From Alphaproteobacteria bacterium (lineage in GTDB: Bacteria > Pseudomonadota > Alphaproteobacteria > Rhizobiales > Xanthobacteraceae), in contig VAZL01000576.1 of NCBI GenBank assembly GCA_005883445.1, forward strand, positions 1 through 6,719: 6,719 nucleotides of DNA, in the 5' to 3' direction. The position numbers were made by a program, and so were the translations under genes. This document shows positions 1 through 5,746 of this stretch, piece by piece. The notes under the pieces were generated by a model. The model ran no database searches. It had not been told where the DNA came from and was given only the letters and a program-made list of their open reading frames with translations. The first letter of the stretch is position 1, and each line of letters opens with the position of its first letter.

Positions 1-1266
1 GCCGGCGTGGGAGAGGCGACGGCCGCCTACGGCCGCGCGCTCGCGACGCGCAATTGGATCGACTTCGACGATCTCGTCGCGCTCTCGGTGCGCGCCTTGA
101 CGGCCGACCCCAGTCTCGCCGCCCGCTATCACAACCGTTGGCGATGGATTTCGGTCGACGAATTCCAGGACGTCGACGAGCAGCAATATCGCCTGCTGAC
201 GTTGCTCGCGCCGCCCGAGAGCAACCTTTGCGCGATCGGCGATCCCAACCAGGCGATCTATGGTTTTCGCGGCGCCGACGCGTCGTGCTTCGAGCGCTTC
301 CGCCAGGATTATCCCGCCGCCAGGATCGTGCGGCTTGCACGCAATTATCGTTCGACCGGCACGATCGTCACCGCCTCCGCGCAGGTCATCGCGTCTCGAC
401 CGAGCGAGCCGATCGCCGAGATGGTGCGCGACATGCACGAGCGCATCGCCATCAACACGGCGCCGACGGAGCGGGCGGAAGCCGAGTCCATCGTGAAGGC
501 AATCGAAGAAATGATCGGAGGCCACAGCTTCTTCTCGATCGACAGCGGTCGGGCGATGAGTGCGCCGGAGACCCAGCGCTCGTTCGCCGATTTCGGTGTG
601 CTGTACCGTACCGACGCCCAATCGGCGCCGTTATGCGAGGCCCTCGACCGCTCCGGCATACCCTACAAGAAGAATTCCCATCGACCGCTCACGGACGAAC
701 CGGCGATCCAGGCGCTGTTGCGGGAACTCGGCGACGGCGGCGAGGCGACGACGCTTCTCGATGAACTGCGCGCCGCCGCCGAACGGCTGGCAGAGCACGG
801 CGATGCCATGGACGGCGCGACGGTCGCGCTCCAGCGCCTCAGCGCAATCGCGCAGTCGTGTGGCAATGATTGCGTGCGCCTGCAGGATGCGGCGGCGCTC
901 ACGACGGACGCGATGTTCCGGGATGCGCGCGCCGACCGCGTTTCGCTCCTGACCCTGCATGCCGCCAAGGGGCTCGAGTTTCCGGTCGTGTTCATCGTCG
1001 GGCTTGAGGACGGCCTGCTGCCGCTCCATTGGGACGAGGCCGACGAGGCCGCGATGGCGGAAGAGCGCCGTCTGTTCTACGTCGGCATGACGCGGGCCAA
1101 GGATCGGCTGATCCTCAGCCACGCCCGACAGCGCCATTGGCGCGGCCGCCTGCGCATGCTCGAGCCCTCACCGTTTCTGTGCGACATCGAGAAGGAGTTG
1201 GTGAGGCATCAGCCCATGCCGGGCGCGCGCAGCAGGCCGCAGGACCGGCAGCTCAAATTGCTCTAG
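1..1266 (+). CDS. UvrD/Rep-family (SF1A) ATP-dependent DNA helicase, C-terminal part, 5' end outside the window
   Basis: SF1A 3'-5' DNA helicases unwind duplex DNA in repair and recombination. The frame is open from base 1, so the gene begins to the left; the GTG at 7 is not a credible start because the Walker A motif (motif I) is absent. Numbering from that GTG, I see motif II DEFQD (51-55, bases 157-171), motif III GDPNQAIYGFRG (78-89), motif IV around RNYRST (112-117), motif V TLHAAKGLEF (316-325) and motif VI RRLFYVGMTRAKDRL (354-368). The protein ends with a short basic tail at a TAG. Motifs IV and V are only about 200 residues apart, fewer than I recall for E. coli UvrD, so domain 2B looks reduced. 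Some rhizobial relatives may carry an extra N-terminal nuclease-like domain, which cannot be tested here. The family call is firm; the exact subfamily and any gene symbol are not. The next gene is convergent. Confidence 0.95.
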   Translation, partial: AGVGEATAAYGRALATRNWIDFDDLVALSVRALTADPSLAARYHNRWRWISVDEFQDVDEQQYRLLTLLAPPESNLCAIGDPNQAIYGFRGADASCFERFRQDYPAARIVRLARNYRSTGTIVTASAQVIASRPSEPIAEMVRDMHERIAINTAPTERAEAESIVKAIEEMIGGHSFFSIDSGRAMSAPETQRSFADFGVLYRTDAQSAPLCEALDRSGIPYKKNSHRPLTDEPAIQALLRELGDGGEATTLLDELRAAAERLAEHGDAMDGATVALQRLSAIAQSCGNDCVRLQDAAALTTDAMFRDARADRVSLLTLHAAKGLEFPVVFIVGLEDGLLPLHWDEADEAAMAEERRLFYVGMTRAKDRLILSHARQRHWRGRLRMLEPSPFLCDIEKELVRHQPMPGARSRPQDRQLKLL

Positions 1267-1298
1267 GCGACGGGCGCTCCATAAACCGCGCATCTTGG

Positions 1299-1321
1299 CG
1301 AGTCGCCGCTCGACTTGAGCG
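1299..1321. terminator. weak hairpin potential between convergent genes
   Basis: The 70-bp gap between the helicase stop and the convergent globin stop holds two mutually exclusive short stems: 1299-1305 with 1311-1317 (one G-T pair, 5-nt loop), and 1307-1311 with 1317-1321 (5 bp, 5-nt loop). Neither is followed by a T-run, so they do not look like a classical intrinsic terminator. This is only a guess from position. Confidence 0.15.
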
Positions 1322-1336
1322 TCTACCGCGCCCCGC

Positions 1337-1750
1337 TCACGCCTGTAATCTTCCCGCCCGCATCATTTCGCTTTGCACGACGCCGTAAAGCGTGCTCCAA
1401 GCCTCTTTCAGTTCCGGAGTAAACGTGTCGCCGAGCTGATGTTCCAAGCCCCATAGCAATGCATCGCCGAACGCGGCGAAATGCGGGGGCTTCGCGCCAA
1501 ATTGCGCATGTTGACGACCTGCATGGCTGATGATCGATTGGAACATCTCACGTTTGTCGAGTGAGCCCACTATTGCAGCGATCGTATCCATCAGCTTCAG
1601 GTGCTGCCTTTCCATGTCGTTCGGAAATAGCGGCATTGCATCGGGAGCGAGTTCGAAAAACCGGCTGTAAAATAGCGCAGCGAGCTTGCGACGGACCGGC
1701 CATATCGCGTCGAACGATCGTCTGACGAGGTCGACCTGTTCAGGCGTCAT
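1337..1750 (-). CDS. single-domain haem globin (flavohaemoglobin-type globin fold without reductase domain)
   Basis: The 137-residue protein is one 3/3 globin domain binding haem, with no FAD/NAD reductase module. Judged by family pattern, the key residues are B10 Tyr28 (LFYSRFF), CD1 Phe42 (PLFPNDM), E7 Gln49 and proximal F8 His81 (GRQHAQFG). The H-helix region has the family-typical GDTFTPELKEAW. Tyr-B10 with Gln-E7 is the distal pocket of flavohaemoglobins and of the single-domain Methylacidiphilum globin HGbI, and supports tight O2 binding and NO chemistry; the actual role (NO detoxification, O2 sensing or delivery) is inference. The ATG at 1750 gives the usual N-terminus (MTPEQV), but no good Shine-Dalgarno precedes it. 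It is the last gene of the minus-strand run, 56 bp after the preceding stop. G+C over 1441-1740 is about 56% by my count, against roughly 67-70% in lines I counted in the helicase and dehydrogenase genes, which may indicate a later acquisition. Confidence 0.93.
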   Translation of the reverse strand: MTPEQVDLVRRSFDAIWPVRRKLAALFYSRFFELAPDAMPLFPNDMERQHLKLMDTIAAIVGSLDKREMFQSIISHAGRQHAQFGAKPPHFAAFGDALLWGLEHQLGDTFTPELKEAWSTLYGVVQSEMMRAGRLQA

Positions 1751-1806
1751 ATTAACGGTCGCCCATTAGCTCGGATCCAGCATGCGGACGCGGGCACAGC
1801 CCTTGC

Positions 1807-2469
1807 TCACGAGCATGATGCCGGGGCGACCTCGGCCCACAGCCGCCCGCCCCCGCCGCGAGTTGCGAGCACGCGCACGCAGGCGCCCGTCGGCAGCCTG
1901 CTCTGCAGCTTGGTCGGATCGTTCGTTCCGGCCTGCGGCTCCGACCAGACCGGCAGCATCATTTTCGCCGACAAGATGGTGCCCGGCGGCGGCAATGAGG
2001 TATCGGAGATGCTGTAGCCGTTGAAATGCGGCACCCAAGAACCAGCCTGCCGGCGACTGAGTGCGACCCAGCCGTAGTGTTCCTTGGAGCCCGAAGCACC
2101 AAAAACGCCGAGCGAGGCGGTCTGCTGGCGCTGGGGGGATGAGTCCACGTGCGCGGGCGCCGCTGACGGGGCATGGGCGGCATCGCCAGGATGTTCGGTT
2201 ATGGCTGCTTGGAAAATGGCGCGCGCGTCGGGATCGCCCTCGCCACAAAGCTTGTCGAACTCCGTCACGTCCTTCTTGAGCAAGCTACGCTTGGTCTCGG
2301 GCGCGACGTGCCTTTCCATGATGGCGACGATGTTGTTGCGCAGTTTCTGGCACGTGACGTCGCTCGAAAAATAACTTTGGTAAGCCGCGAAGGTGCCGGC
2401 GGCCGCCGCCGGAATCGCGAGCGCCGCCCCGGTCATTTGCAAAAGTCTGACCAAGTTTTCCGGGGTCAT
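1807..2469 (-). CDS. hypothetical membrane-anchored protein with four cysteines and a possible SH3-like C-terminal domain
   Basis: I do not recognise this 220-residue protein. The start is taken as the ATG at 2469, because GGAGA lies 5 nt upstream of it; the frame stays open to an ATG at 2523, which has no such support. Residues about 7-30 are a hydrophobic, alanine-rich segment with few flanking charges, either a signal anchor or an uncleaved signal peptide, which would place the rest in the periplasm. Next comes a helical region with Cys40 and Cys75, a Pro/Ala/Ser-rich linker (about 94-118), and a Trp/Gly-rich part ending with Cys197 and Cys219. The pattern around 163-214 (ILSAKMMLPVWSEP, then LPTGACVRVL and LWAEV) resembles bacterial SH3-type repeats, which is my inference only. 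The four cysteines could form two disulfides if exported. It lies 69 bp after the coiled-coil gene and 56 bp before the globin, same strand, so co-transcription is likely. Confidence 0.75.
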   Translation of the reverse strand: MTPENLVRLLQMTGAALAIPAAAAGTFAAYQSYFSSDVTCQKLRNNIVAIMERHVAPETKRSLLKKDVTEFDKLCGEGDPDARAIFQAAITEHPGDAAHAPSAAPAHVDSSPQRQQTASLGVFGASGSKEHYGWVALSRRQAGSWVPHFNGYSISDTSLPPPGTILSAKMMLPVWSEPQAGTNDPTKLQSRLPTGACVRVLATRGGGGRLWAEVAPASCS

Positions 2470-2538
2470 CGGATTCTCCGGTCGCCTGTTTACGACCATG
2501 TCGCCATGGCACGAAAATGGCAACGGCGACGCGGCTGG

Positions 2539-3099
2539 CTACTGCGGAGCCGCCGGCGATGCTGGCGCAGCGCCCTCACGTTTGCGCAGATCGGGCGATT
2601 CGGAGCGAGCGGTCGCCGGGCGTCGGGGCAGCGGCGCGAAGCCAGCCGGTGGCGGTTGCTTTGCGAGTGTCAAATCCAACGTCGCCGGGTTCGAGTACCA
2701 ATAGGGAGGCGGAACATGGCGTCGCAAGTCCTCTTCGGCCGCCCTCATCGCCGCGATGGTATGCGCCGACTGATGCTGCGCTTCCGTAAGCGCATTGACG
2801 TCGTTCTTCAGCGCGTCGAGCTGGCCCCTGAGGCGATCGATTTCCTCGTCCTGCGCGGCGCGCTCCGCATTCCGCTGCGACGTGGCGGCCGATTGCAGCT
2901 CCAGCCGCAGTCGCCCGTCCGCGGTCGACCAAGCCAACGCGAGCGCGCCGATGACGCCCGCACCAAGCGCTATTCCGACGAGAGATAACAACCGCAATCC
3001 CCGCCGTTCTGCGCGCAGAATAGTGGCGGGGTCCTGTCCGAACTCCTCGTCGAACACATCGAGCCTTGGCATTTCCGCCGGGTCCGGCTTACTCGGCAT
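2539..3099 (-). CDS. hypothetical bitopic membrane protein with coiled coil and proline-rich tail
   Basis: This 186-residue protein is not recognised by name. The ATG at 3099 is chosen because a GGAAG ribosome-binding sequence sits just upstream; the frame is open to an ATG at 3447, but that would run through the divergent promoter region and into the dehydrogenase gene. In order: an acidic, Pro-rich cytoplasmic head (1-28); a basic stretch (RAERRG, 29-34); one strong transmembrane helix (about 36-57); a long alpha-helical region (about 61-127) rich in Ala, Glu, Gln and Arg with coiled-coil-like spacing; a PPPYWYSNP turn (130-138); and a Pro/Ala/Arg-rich tail. The positive charges before the helix and none after predict an N-in topology with the coiled coil in the periplasm. 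Such proteins often serve as scaffolds in the envelope, but no function is assigned. It is the first gene of the minus-strand run. Confidence 0.78.
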   Translation of the reverse strand: MPSKPDPAEMPRLDVFDEEFGQDPATILRAERRGLRLLSLVGIALGAGVIGALALAWSTADGRLRLELQSAATSQRNAERAAQDEEIDRLRGQLDALKNDVNALTEAQHQSAHTIAAMRAAEEDLRRHVPPPYWYSNPATLDLTLAKQPPPAGFAPLPRRPATARSESPDLRKREGAAPASPAAPQ

Positions 3100-3128
3100 C
3101 GGCGCTTCCACTGTTAACCAGCGTTTAC

Positions 3129-3149
3129 TTGCCGCGCACTGCGCTGCAA
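3129..3149. promoter_or_regulatory. 21-bp near-perfect palindrome, candidate operator in the divergent promoter region
   Basis: The arms TTGCCGCGCA (3129-3138) and TGCGCTGCAA (3140-3149) are reverse complements apart from one position (3133 against 3145), around a single central base at 3139. It starts 30 bp upstream of the coiled-coil gene ATG. It would overlap a weak candidate promoter for that gene on the minus strand: -35 TTTGCA at 3150-3145, a 17-bp spacer, and -10 TAAACG at 3127-3122. A dimeric repressor site is the simplest reading. No T-run follows, so a terminator is unlikely. Confidence 0.4.
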
Positions 3150-3271
3150 ACTTCTGCACGCCAATTTTCCCACGTCCGGCGCGGCGGCGCGCTGCATGAT
3201 GCGCCCATAGCACCGGCATCTCAAGCCGCGCCTCGCCCCTCACGTGGGAGCAACCGGGCGTTCGTGGTAGG

Positions 3272-3286
3272 TTGGCAACAGACCAA
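3272..3286 (+). promoter_or_regulatory. possible -35 element and short operator upstream of the dehydrogenase gene
   Basis: TTGGCA at 3272-3277 matches the sigma-70 -35 consensus in five of six positions, but I see no convincing -10 at 16-18 bp. The same place carries TTGG-N7-CCAA (3272-3286), a short inverted repeat with the size of a LysR-type half site. It lies 26 bp before the dehydrogenase ATG. No regulator gene adjoins it, so this is only a weak candidate. Confidence 0.22.
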
Positions 3287-3312
3287 AACGATGCATCGAG
3301 GGAGGGACGACG

Positions 3313-4299
3313 ATGGATATCGGCTTCATTGGGCTCGGACAAATGGGCTTCCACATGGCTCGCCGACTGGTCGAGGCGGGCCACCGCCTCGTCGTGTTCG
3401 ACAACCGGCGCGAAGCCATTGAGCGTCTGACCGCGCTTGGGGCGCAAGCCGCCGCCTCCCCTCGCGAGCTAGCCGATGCAGTCGAAACCGTGATGGTGAG
3501 CCTGCCCACACCCGACGTCGTGCTCGCGGTCGCGACCGGCGCCGGCGGCGTGATCGAAGGCAAACGCGTGCGCCGCTTCGTCGATCTGTCGACCACCGGC
3601 GCGGTCATGGCCAAGCGCATCTTCGAGGCGCTCAAGACGAAAGATATCGTGCAGATCGACTGCCCCGTGAGCGGCGGCGTCACCGGGGCGGCGAAAGGCA
3701 CGCTGGCATTGATGGCCTCCGGTCCGCGCGCGGAGATCAACGCCATCGAGCCGGCGCTGGCAGCAATCGGCAAGACCTTCTTCATCAGCGAGCGGCCGGG
3801 CGCCGGGCAGACCATGAAGCTCTGCAACAATTTCCTTTCCGCCGCCGCCATGACCGCGACGTCGGAGGCGATGGTCATGGGCGTCAAGGCGGGGCTCGAT
3901 CCTCGCATCATGCTCGACGTGATCAATTCCGGCACCGGCCGCAACACCGCGACCGAGGACAAGTTCGGCCGCGTGGTGCTGCCCCGCACCTTCAACCTCG
4001 GCTTCACCGTGGGATTGATGACCAAGGACCTCAAGCTATGTCTCGCCGAGGGCAAAGCGCTCGGCGTGCCGATGCAGGTTGCTGAAGCCGTCGCGCAGCT
4101 CTTGCAGACCGCCTGCGACGAAAACGGATCGGACAAGGATCTCACCACCGTGGTGCAGCCGGTCGAGCGCCGTGCCGGCGTGGAGGTGCGCGCGCCGCGC
4201 GCCAGCGGGCCACTGCCAAGTGACGCCCCGTGTCCCCGGACGCAGCGCGGCGCACCGCGCGCGCTGCGCTCCCTACGCATCATGATGCTGCATCCCTGA
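3313..4299 (+). CDS. NAD-dependent beta-hydroxyacid dehydrogenase, 3-hydroxyisobutyrate dehydrogenase family, with extended C-terminus
   Basis: Members oxidise a beta-hydroxyacid (3-hydroxyisobutyrate, tartronate and similar) to the semialdehyde or keto acid with NAD(P), in the cytoplasm. The Rossmann motif GLGQMG is at residues 7-12; Asp30 at the end of the second strand favours NAD over NADP; the substrate-binding signature DCPVSGG is at 116-122; the catalytic lysine is Lys169 in MKLCNN; and the conserved MTKDL is at 236-240. The ATG at 3313 has a GGGAGG ribosome-binding site just upstream and gives the family's usual N-terminus. Family proteins are normally about 290-300 residues. Here residues from about 295 to 328 form an Arg/Pro/Ala-rich tail without family character, probably read-through past a lost stop. 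The metallo-hydrolase gene begins 11 bp after this stop, so the two are almost certainly co-transcribed. The substrate cannot be read from the sequence. Confidence 0.93.
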   Translation: MDIGFIGLGQMGFHMARRLVEAGHRLVVFDNRREAIERLTALGAQAAASPRELADAVETVMVSLPTPDVVLAVATGAGGVIEGKRVRRFVDLSTTGAVMAKRIFEALKTKDIVQIDCPVSGGVTGAAKGTLALMASGPRAEINAIEPALAAIGKTFFISERPGAGQTMKLCNNFLSAAAMTATSEAMVMGVKAGLDPRIMLDVINSGTGRNTATEDKFGRVVLPRTFNLGFTVGLMTKDLKLCLAEGKALGVPMQVAEAVAQLLQTACDENGSDKDLTTVVQPVERRAGVEVRAPRASGPLPSDAPCPRTQRGAPRALRSLRIMMLHP

Positions 4300-4310
4300 C
4301 GGAGACGACC

Positions 4311-5108
4311 ATGAGCGATGACATCCACGAAATCTATGCCATCCGCTACGGACATCATGATCGCAAGTCATCGGAAAACTTCATCGGCAGCGATCCCCAC
4401 GACGTGCTGCAGCCGCTCGACTTCTACGTTTGGGCCGTTGTCGGACGCTCCGGCCCCATCATCCTCGATACCGGCTTCGACGCGGCCATGGGCAAGAAGC
4501 GTCAGCGCGAAATGATCAAGCCGATCGACGAAGGATTGAAAGCGATCGGCATCGATCCCGCGGAGGTAAGAACCATTATCGTCAGCCACATGCATTACGA
4601 TCACGTGGGCAACTACGATCTGTTTCCCCGTGCGCATTATCATCTGCAGGATTGCGAGATGGCCTATGCGACCGGGCGCTGCATGTGCCACACGGCGCTG
4701 CGCCTGCCGTTCGAGGTCGACGACGTGGTCGCGATGGTGCGCAAGGTCTTTGCCGGTCGCGTTACCTTTCATGACGGCGAAGACGAGATCGTGCCGGGAG
4801 TCACCGTCCACCATATCGGCGGCCATTCCAAGGGTTTGCAGAGCGTGCGCGTGAACACCCGGCGCGGCCAGGTCGTGCTGGCGGCGGATGCCGCGCACCT
4901 CTACGCGCACATGGAGTCCGGCCGCATATTTCCGATCACCTATAACGTAGCCGAAGTGGTCGAAGGCTACGAGACGCTCAAAAAGCTCGCGAGCTCGCCC
5001 AACCACGTGGTGCCCGGCCACGATCCACTCGTGCTCGCGCGCTATCCGGCGGCCAAAGCCGGCCTCGAAGGCTGGGTGGTGCGCCTCGATGTGGAGCCGA
5101 AGAGCTAA
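4311..5108 (+). CDS. metallo-beta-lactamase-fold hydrolase, N-acyl-homoserine-lactonase-like family
   Basis: This 265-residue protein has a full dinuclear metal (usually zinc) site: His93, His95, Asp97 and His98 in SHMHYDHVGN, then His172 (GGHSKG), bridging Asp193 (AADAAH) and His237 (PGHDP). This is the arrangement of AHL lactonases and related lactone or ester hydrolases; there is no signal peptide, so it is cytoplasmic. The ATG at 4311 is used because GGAGA stands 5 nt upstream; an in-frame GTG at 4230 would give 27 more residues overlapping the dehydrogenase and lacks support. Relative to Bacillus AiiA, where Asp191 is followed by Tyr194 contacting the lactone, the equivalent here is His196, so quorum-signal hydrolysis should not be assumed. 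No LuxI or LuxR gene is present. Coupling to the adjacent dehydrogenase suggests ring opening of a lactone, or ester cleavage, giving a hydroxyacid for oxidation; that is inference. Confidence 0.92.
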   Translation: MSDDIHEIYAIRYGHHDRKSSENFIGSDPHDVLQPLDFYVWAVVGRSGPIILDTGFDAAMGKKRQREMIKPIDEGLKAIGIDPAEVRTIIVSHMHYDHVGNYDLFPRAHYHLQDCEMAYATGRCMCHTALRLPFEVDDVVAMVRKVFAGRVTFHDGEDEIVPGVTVHHIGGHSKGLQSVRVNTRRGQVVLAADAAHLYAHMESGRIFPITYNVAEVVEGYETLKKLASSPNHVVPGHDPLVLARYPAAKAGLEGWVVRLDVEPKS

Positions 5109-5235
5109 ATCGACCGCGTCCTGCCTGCCGCAGCCGCGATTGCGAGGTGCCACGGACCACCGTGCCCTTCCTACGCCGAGCTGGCGGTGCTGGGAACGAA
5201 CGAAATCAAAATCCGCAATTTCCCTGGTCTTCGCT

Positions 5236-5272
5236 GATTCGTGTTGCAAGAGTCAACGCCCGTGTGCAACAT
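5236..5272 (+). promoter_or_regulatory. candidate promoter/operator of the GcrA-like gene with two GANTC sites and an inverted repeat
   Basis: The 224-bp gap 5109-5332 has no gene of its own. It contains GATTC at 5236-5240 and GAGTC at 5250-5254, both GANTC (the CcrM methylation target), 14 bp apart. Between and beyond them lies a 7-bp perfect inverted repeat, TGTTGCA (5242-5248) and TGCAACA (5265-5271), spacer 16 bp. A possible promoter is TTGCAA (5244-5249), 17 bp, CAACAT (5267-5272), with a weak -10. The downstream ATG is about 60 bp away. The motifs are directly visible; promoter function is inferred. Confidence 0.35.
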
Positions 5273-5332
5273 TCCGACTATGTCCTGCCGCGCGGGTAGA
5301 GCTCGTGGCGCAGAGCAATGAGGGAAGCAGCC

Positions 5333-5743
5333 ATGGCGACGGACTGGACGCGATCTCGCGACAAACGGCTGTTGGCGCAGCAGGCCGCCGGGCGCACCGC
5401 CGCCCAGATTGCAAAAACGCTCGGCGTGACGCGCAACGCGGTGATCGGCCGGTCAAGACGTTTGCGCGGGATCGTCTATCAGTCCGATATCGACAGCTGG
5501 AGGCGAGCGAACGCGCGCAGGGCGCAGGAAGCCAGAAAACGCGCGCAAGTGCGGCGTGTCGCGCAGCGCAAGGCGCTCCGCGACCTGGCGCGCGCCGTCA
5601 CGCGCGGCGTGCCCGTAGGCAAGGCCATGTCGAGGGCGCATCAAGCCGGCGCCCTGTGGCGGCAAATCGGAGCTTATTTCGGGATTTCCCAACAGGCCGC
5701 CTACGAAAGGGCCAAGACCTGGACGCAGCGGTCGCGCTCCTGA
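5333..5743 (+). CDS. GcrA-like helix-turn-helix protein with a second C-terminal HTH-like segment
   Basis: This is a 136-residue, very basic, probably DNA-binding protein. Residues 5-46 (WTRSRDKRLL, then AAQIAKTLGVTRNAVIGR) match the N-terminal domain of GcrA, the alphaproteobacterial regulator that binds CcrM-methylated GANTC sites and sigma-70; the TRNAVIG stretch is its recognition-helix signature. Residues 56-92 are an Arg/Ala-rich amphipathic helix. Residues 108-129 (LWRQIGAYFGISQQAAYERA) look like a second HTH of the sigma-4/homeodomain-like kind. Canonical GcrA is longer, about 170 residues as I recall, and has a sigma-70-binding C-terminus that I do not see here, so this is a paralogue or relative, not GcrA itself. 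The ATG at 5333 is chosen for the GAGGGA 6 nt upstream; an ATG at 5318 would add five residues. Two GANTC sites stand about 80-97 bp upstream. It is convergent with the UPF0317 remnant, 34 bp from that gene's ancestral stop. Its role is unknown; transcription regulation is the likely field. Confidence 0.82.
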   Translation: MATDWTRSRDKRLLAQQAAGRTAAQIAKTLGVTRNAVIGRSRRLRGIVYQSDIDSWRRANARRAQEARKRAQVRRVAQRKALRDLARAVTRGVPVGKAMSRAHQAGALWRQIGAYFGISQQAAYERAKTWTQRSRS

Positions 5744-5746
5744 GTG

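Noticed and set aside
2173..2988. 271-codon open frame on the plus strand across the two envelope genes
   Set aside because: Arg-rich translation spanning a gene boundary of the opposite strand; no domain and no ribosome-binding site that I can see.
3272..3296. Sigma-54 promoter upstream of the dehydrogenase (TTGGCA followed by TGCAT)
   Set aside because: The GG and GC elements are 18 bp apart instead of the required 10.
3100..3447. Minus-strand extension of the coiled-coil gene to an ATG at 3447
   Set aside because: It would cover the whole divergent promoter region and overlap the dehydrogenase start antisense; the ATG at 3099 has a good ribosome-binding site and begins a sensible protein.
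3240..4358. 372-codon open frame on the minus strand opposite the dehydrogenase
   Set aside because: Its residue make-up (Ser/Arg/Pro/Ala without motifs) is that of an antisense frame in GC-rich DNA, while the plus strand holds a clear enzyme.
4311..5108. Naming the hydrolase a quorum-quenching AHL lactonase
   Set aside because: The metal site is shared by many hydrolases of this fold, the AiiA-type Tyr is replaced by His, and no quorum-sensing gene is nearby.
4368..5249. 293-codon open frame on the minus strand opposite the metallo-hydrolase
   Set aside because: His/Arg/Val-rich sequence with no recognisable domain, fully explained as a shadow of the plus-strand gene.
5333..5743. Calling the HTH protein gcrA itself
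   Set aside because: Only the N-terminal domain matches; the C-terminal sigma-70-binding part is not visible and the protein is shorter than GcrA.
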